The notes under the pieces are model-generated. The model ran no database searches. It was not told the DNA's origin and saw nothing but the letters and a program-made list of their open reading frames with translations. Positions 6,050-8,893 of a stretch of 8,893 nucleotides of DNA are shown piece after piece. This DNA is from Methanomicrobiales archaeon. Lineage in GTDB: Archaea; Halobacteriota; Methanomicrobia; Methanomicrobiales; JACTUA01. The stretch covers positions 1 to 8,893 of the forward strand of contig JAJRCP010000154.1 of the NCBI GenBank assembly GCA_028678885.1, written 5' to 3'. Each line of letters opens with the position of its first letter. The first letter of the stretch is position 1. The translations under genes and the position numbers were made by a program.

Positions 6050-7093
6050 ATGGGAAGAGATCTAGGAGTACACCCGGCACTCTTTGCTCTCGGTGCAGCG
6101 ATCCTGTTCGGGGCGAGCACCCCGTTTGCGAAGATCCTTCTCTCCAATCTCGCACCCCTTCCCCTGGCGGCCTCACTGTACTTGGGTAGCGGGTGCGGAA
6201 TCCTTCCCTTTCTCGCGTTAAGAGGGAGGAAAGGAAAGGAAGCGGCCATGAGACGGGGAGATCTTCCCTGGTTATTTGGAGGGATCTTCTTCGGAGGGAT
6301 CCTTGCTCCGGTAATTCTCCTATACGGGCTGGAACGCACCTCTGCCTCCACCGGATCCCTCCTTCTGAATGTGGAGCTGGTTGCTACAGCACTGGGTGCC
6401 TACGCGCTCTTCCACGAGGAGATTACTCGGCGGGTATGGGGTGCGATCGCAGTGCTTGTCGCTGGCTCTATTCTTCTCTCCTGGAATGGGATGGAGGCCC
6501 TAGGATTTTCTTCCGGAGCTCTGGTAATCATTGCCGCCGCCGGGCTCTGGGGAATTGATAATAATCTGACCTGCGTCATTGCAGGAAAGGATCCTTTGGT
6601 TATAGCAGCCCTGAAAGGATTTCTTGCAGGGGGAGTACTGTTCGCAGGATCCCTGATCATTCCTGGTTCGGTTCCCCCTCCAGAGACACTGGCGCCCGCC
6701 CTCCTGCTGGGTTTCTTTTCCTATGGACTGAGCACGATTCTCTTCATCCTGTCCCTGCGAAGCCTCGGTTCTACTCGGACGAGTAGTTATTTCAGCACGG
6801 CACCCTTCATTGGCGCGATCCTCTCCCTTCTGATCTTCCGGAATACACCCGGCATATTCTTTTTCCTTGCCCTGATTCTGATGCTTGCTGGTCTGTACTT
6901 GCTCACACGGGAGACCCACAACCATCTCCACCGGCACTACCGGATCGTGCACGAGCATCGCCACCGGCATGACCTGCGCCACTTACATGAGGGCGAAGGA
7001 TCGGGTGAACATGCCCATTTCCATGTACATGAGGAGGAGATGCATGCACATCCTCACACCCCCGATCTTCATCATAAACATGAAAAAGAATAA
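6050..7093 (+). CDS. EamA/DMT-family transporter with histidine-rich C-terminal tail
   Basis: A polytopic membrane protein of 347 residues from the drug/metabolite transporter superfamily. Residues 1-286 contain about ten hydrophobic segments (roughly 8-28, 36-55, 72-92, 98-118, 127-145, 153-172, 181-204, 214-236, 243-263 and 267-286), that is, two EamA repeats of five. Typical features are ILFGASTPFAKILL near the N-terminus, the HEEIT turn (122-126) after the fourth segment, and GLWGIDNNLT (165-174). Residues 288-347 are a hydrophilic tail with 20 histidines in 60 residues, largely as HxH pairs, also rich in Glu, ending TPDLHHKHEKE. Such a tail should bind transition metals (Ni, Co, Zn or Cu) and may sense, store or deliver them; similar tails are known in a subgroup of EamA proteins. 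No transport substrate can be read from sequence. The start at 6050 is supported by the TATA box at 6014-6021 and by direct entry into the first membrane segment. Confidence 0.9.
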   Translation: MGRDLGVHPALFALGAAILFGASTPFAKILLSNLAPLPLAASLYLGSGCGILPFLALRGRKGKEAAMRRGDLPWLFGGIFFGGILAPVILLYGLERTSASTGSLLLNVELVATALGAYALFHEEITRRVWGAIAVLVAGSILLSWNGMEALGFSSGALVIIAAAGLWGIDNNLTCVIAGKDPLVIAALKGFLAGGVLFAGSLIIPGSVPPPETLAPALLLGFFSYGLSTILFILSLRSLGSTRTSSYFSTAPFIGAILSLLIFRNTPGIFFFLALILMLAGLYLLTRETHNHLHRHYRIVHEHRHRHDLRHLHEGEGSGEHAHFHVHEEEMHAHPHTPDLHHKHEKE

Positions 7094-7109
7094 TTTATAA
7101 GATTTAATG

Positions 7110-7122
7110 TTTTATTTTGTTT
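7110..7122 (+). terminator. Poly-T terminator after the transporter gene
   Basis: TTTTATTTTGTTT begins 17 bases after the transporter stop codon. T-runs on the coding strand are enough to end transcription in archaea. No hairpin precedes it, which is normal for archaeal termination. Confidence 0.45.
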
Positions 7123-7160
7123 AAATAATTAAATAAAAGAATTTAAGAATTATAATTAAA

Positions 7161-7169
7161 TTTATATAT
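7161..7169 (+). promoter_or_regulatory. TATA box and short leader of the response-regulator operon
   Basis: TTTATATAT is a near-ideal archaeal TATA element in a stretch (7091-7190) that is almost pure A/T. A start of transcription about 26 bases from its centre falls near 7191, leaving a leader of about ten bases. AGGA at 7192-7195, five bases before the ATG at 7201, could still serve as a ribosome binding site. The flanking A/T-rich DNA may also bend or bind chromatin proteins. Confidence 0.6.
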
Positions 7170-7200
7170 TAAAAACGAAAATTAGTAATACAGGATAACT

Positions 7201-7929
7201 ATGAGGGGCCGAATCCTGGTGGTGGAGGATGATGATCTCATCTCTCACCTTCTTAAAATCATCCTCGAACGTAAGGGATACACGGTTATCGCAACCGCGA
7301 CCACGGGCGAGGAGGCGCTGGCAAAAGTTGTGGAATCCTTTCCTGACCTGGTTCTGATGGATATTGGCTTACCAGGATATATCGATGGAATTAATGCCGC
7401 CTCTTATCTCCGCACGCTTCTGGACGTTCCGGTCATATTTGTCACCGCTTCTGGTGATGCGGCCACCCAGGCAAGGGCCCAGCGGGCGCGTCCTTACGGA
7501 TATATCACCAAACCCTTCAATGAACGGGAGATCCTCGGTGCGATTGAGCTCGCCATCCATCATCATGAAGTGATGAGCCCTGGCAGAAAGAGAAACATGG
7601 AGGATGAGTGGGAAATACCTGCGGTCGCCATCACCAATCTGGAGGGGCATATCTTCTACCTGAACCATGCTGGGGAACAGCTCCTGGGAATCGATCCGAA
7701 TGAGGCCTTCTCTCACCGGTTCAATGAGGTCGTCCATCTCCAGGACCCGGTCACTGCGACCGAAATTGGGACGCTGCTCAAGGAAAACTCCAACGGGAGC
7801 CTCATCCGCCGGGAATTATCACTTCTCCGCTCTGACGGAAGAATGCGGTTTGTGGGGGTTGAGGCCGGCGTCCTCCAGGACATCGAAGGGAATACGCGGG
7901 GTGCGATCTGTATCCTCCATACCTTATAA
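7201..7929 (+). CDS. Response regulator with REC and PAS domains, no DNA-binding output
   Basis: A cytoplasmic signalling protein of 242 residues. Residues 3-122 form a receiver domain: the acidic pair Asp10/Asp11 in VVEDDD, the phosphoacceptor Asp54 in LVLMDIGLPG, the switch Thr82 in VTASGD and the conserved Lys104 in ITKPF are all present, so it should be phosphorylated by a histidine kinase. Residues about 138-242 are a PAS domain (VAITNLEGHIFYLNHAGEQL at 142-161, then a typical ELSLLRSDG and terminal beta-strands). There is no helix-turn-helix, GGDEF or kinase domain, so output must go through protein contact or a ligand at the PAS domain. REC-PAS proteins of this kind are common in Methanomicrobiales. 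The gene is first of a pair: the next start follows its stop by 12 bases, and that gene encodes a PAS sensor, a plausible partner. The annotation of domains is firm; the signal and target are unknown. Confidence 0.92.
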   Translation: MRGRILVVEDDDLISHLLKIILERKGYTVIATATTGEEALAKVVESFPDLVLMDIGLPGYIDGINAASYLRTLLDVPVIFVTASGDAATQARAQRARPYGYITKPFNEREILGAIELAIHHHEVMSPGRKRNMEDEWEIPAVAITNLEGHIFYLNHAGEQLLGIDPNEAFSHRFNEVVHLQDPVTATEIGTLLKENSNGSLIRRELSLLRSDGRMRFVGVEAGVLQDIEGNTRGAICILHTL

Positions 7930-7941
7930 GAAAGATACCTG

Positions 7942-8893
7942 ATGAATGCTAATCTCGTACGCCTATTCAAAGACTACAATGTCGGCCTGATCCTTTTTCT
8001 AGCATCCATCGGCACAGTCATCCTCTTCGTTGTAAGCCTCTTCCAAGGGATTTACGATGTCTTTCCCTACCTGTACATCCTCCCGATTATCCTGATCTCG
8101 TATTTTTACCCTCGACGCGGTATGCTCGCGTCGTTCGTCCTCGGCTCCCTATATATGGTGTCTGTCTACTTCTTCGGACTTTTTAATCTAGCTCTGATCA
8201 CCATCAGTACTGCCTGGTTTTACGTCATCGTCTCAGTAGGCGTGGTAATATCCTCTCTTTCTGAGGGACTCCTCCGCGAGGAGAGACGGTACCATGGGAT
8301 TTTTGAGAATTCCCAGTCCGGACTCTTCACTGTGGATCGGGAGAGCCTCCATTTGATCGAGGTGAACCAGCAGTGTGCTCGGATGCTAAATTATTCTGTC
8401 CCTGAACTGGTAGGAAAACCCCTCTCTCTCATCTGGCCAAGTGACAGCGAACGGGAATATGTCCTCTCTCGCATCAGCGAACAGTTCCCCCAAGGCGACC
8501 GGGAGATACAGCTAATTACCCGGCAGGGACAGATCCGGTGGGCTCTGGTCGCGGTCGCTCTCACACCAGAGGGCCGCGTGGTCTGCTCGACCGTGGACAT
8601 TACGGAGCGGCGGCAGATCGAAAATGCTCTCCTGGATTCGGAGATCAAATTTCGTACCATCGTGGAAAAATCCCTTGCCGGCGTGTTTGTAATCCAGGAA
8701 GGAAAGTTCCGGTATGTGAATCCACGGTATGCGGAGATCCACCACTATCATGTCCAAGAGCTGATCAATGGTCTAGGTCCGCGGGACCTCGTATTACCGG
8801 AGGACTGGAAGAATATCGAGGCAGATCTCCAGGAAGAATTCCAGGGAAAACAGAACTATATCCAGTATCACTGCCATGAACTGACCAAGACCG
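7942..8893 (+). CDS. Membrane-anchored PAS sensor protein, probable histidine kinase (3' end outside window)
   Basis: The frame is open from ATG 7942 to the right edge, 317 codons with no stop, so the protein is cut off by the window. Residues 1-12 are hydrophilic; about 14-106 hold four likely membrane segments (roughly 14-34, 41-56, 60-83, 86-106), including FPYLYILPIILISYFYPRRG, a pattern common in archaeal membrane sensors. A PAS domain covers about 115-221, starting YHGIFENSQSGLFTVD and ending VDITERRQIENAL, the usual PAS/PAC exit helix. A second PAS domain starts near 234 with FRTIVEKSLAGVFVIQEGKF and continues to the edge. The catalytic HisKA/HATPase part is expected downstream but is not seen, so 'kinase' is inference. 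It lies 12 bases after the response-regulator gene and probably shares its promoter; the upstream ribosome binding site is weak. Confidence 0.85.
   Translation, partial: MNANLVRLFKDYNVGLILFLASIGTVILFVVSLFQGIYDVFPYLYILPIILISYFYPRRGMLASFVLGSLYMVSVYFFGLFNLALITISTAWFYVIVSVGVVISSLSEGLLREERRYHGIFENSQSGLFTVDRESLHLIEVNQQCARMLNYSVPELVGKPLSLIWPSDSEREYVLSRISEQFPQGDREIQLITRQGQIRWALVAVALTPEGRVVCSTVDITERRQIENALLDSEIKFRTIVEKSLAGVFVIQEGKFRYVNPRYAEIHHYHVQELINGLGPRDLVLPEDWKNIEADLQEEFQGKQNYIQYHCHELTKT

Noticed and set aside
6500..6982. 160-codon open frame on the minus strand
   Set aside because: It mirrors the membrane segments of the transporter gene; the Gln/Gly/Glu-rich composition is what a reversed hydrophobic coding strand gives.
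6905..7085. CAT/CAC-rich stretch that looks like a simple nucleotide repeat
   Set aside because: The spacing is irregular and follows the reading frame; it is explained by the histidine-rich tail of the transporter and is not a CRISPR array or microsatellite.
1..8893. tRNA, rRNA, CRISPR arrays, insertion sequences, integrase or attachment sites
   Set aside because: I looked for cloverleaf-like patterns, regularly spaced direct repeats, transposase motifs and terminal inverted repeats and saw none.

Overview
The window looks like chromosomal DNA of a methanogenic archaeon, most likely of the Methanomicrobiales. The pointers are ComA/ComB-family proteins, A/T-rich TATA-like promoters with very short leaders, a REC-PAS response regulator next to a membrane-anchored multi-PAS sensor (a pairing typical of that order), a compact archaeal-type cyclophilin, and mixed GGTG/GGAG-type ribosome binding sites. 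This assignment is inference from family resemblance; no rRNA, tRNA, CRISPR or mobile element is present to fix the taxon.

Layout. (1) Positions 2-238, plus strand: the C-terminal end of an NDP-sugar 4-epimerase that begins outside the window. (2) Positions 394-3216, minus strand: a tight three-gene operon read from right to left, comA-like (phosphosulfolactate synthase family), comB-like (2-phosphosulfolactate phosphatase family) and an ATP-grasp carboxylate-amine ligase. (3) Positions 3217-3741: 525 bases with no confident gene, but with what may be remains of a membrane-protein gene on the minus strand. (4) Positions 3742-4954: a minus-strand nitroreductase and a plus-strand cyclophilin that diverge from a short region holding a TATA-like box inside an inverted repeat. 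(5) Positions 5077-5922: a metallo-beta-lactamase-fold hydrolase. (6) Positions 6050-7093: an EamA/DMT transporter with a 60-residue histidine-rich cytoplasmic-type tail. (7) Positions 7201-8893: a REC-PAS response regulator followed 12 bases later by a membrane PAS sensor kinase that runs off the right edge.

The most interesting part is region 2. ComA and ComB normally make sulfolactate from phosphoenolpyruvate and sulfite for coenzyme M. Here they are divergent, sit without comC or comDE, and are followed by an ATP-grasp ligase and a convergent sugar-nucleotide epimerase. I read this as a possible biosynthetic cassette that makes a sulfolactate-like acid and joins it through an amide bond to an amine, perhaps an amino sugar of a surface glycan. 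That function is a hypothesis, not something the sequence proves. The left 3.7 kb is also visibly richer in A/T than the right part, as is common for surface-polysaccharide islands.

The right part looks like ordinary core or accessory metabolism and signalling: individually promoted genes, a probable metal-related transporter, and a two-component pair behind a strong A/T-rich promoter.
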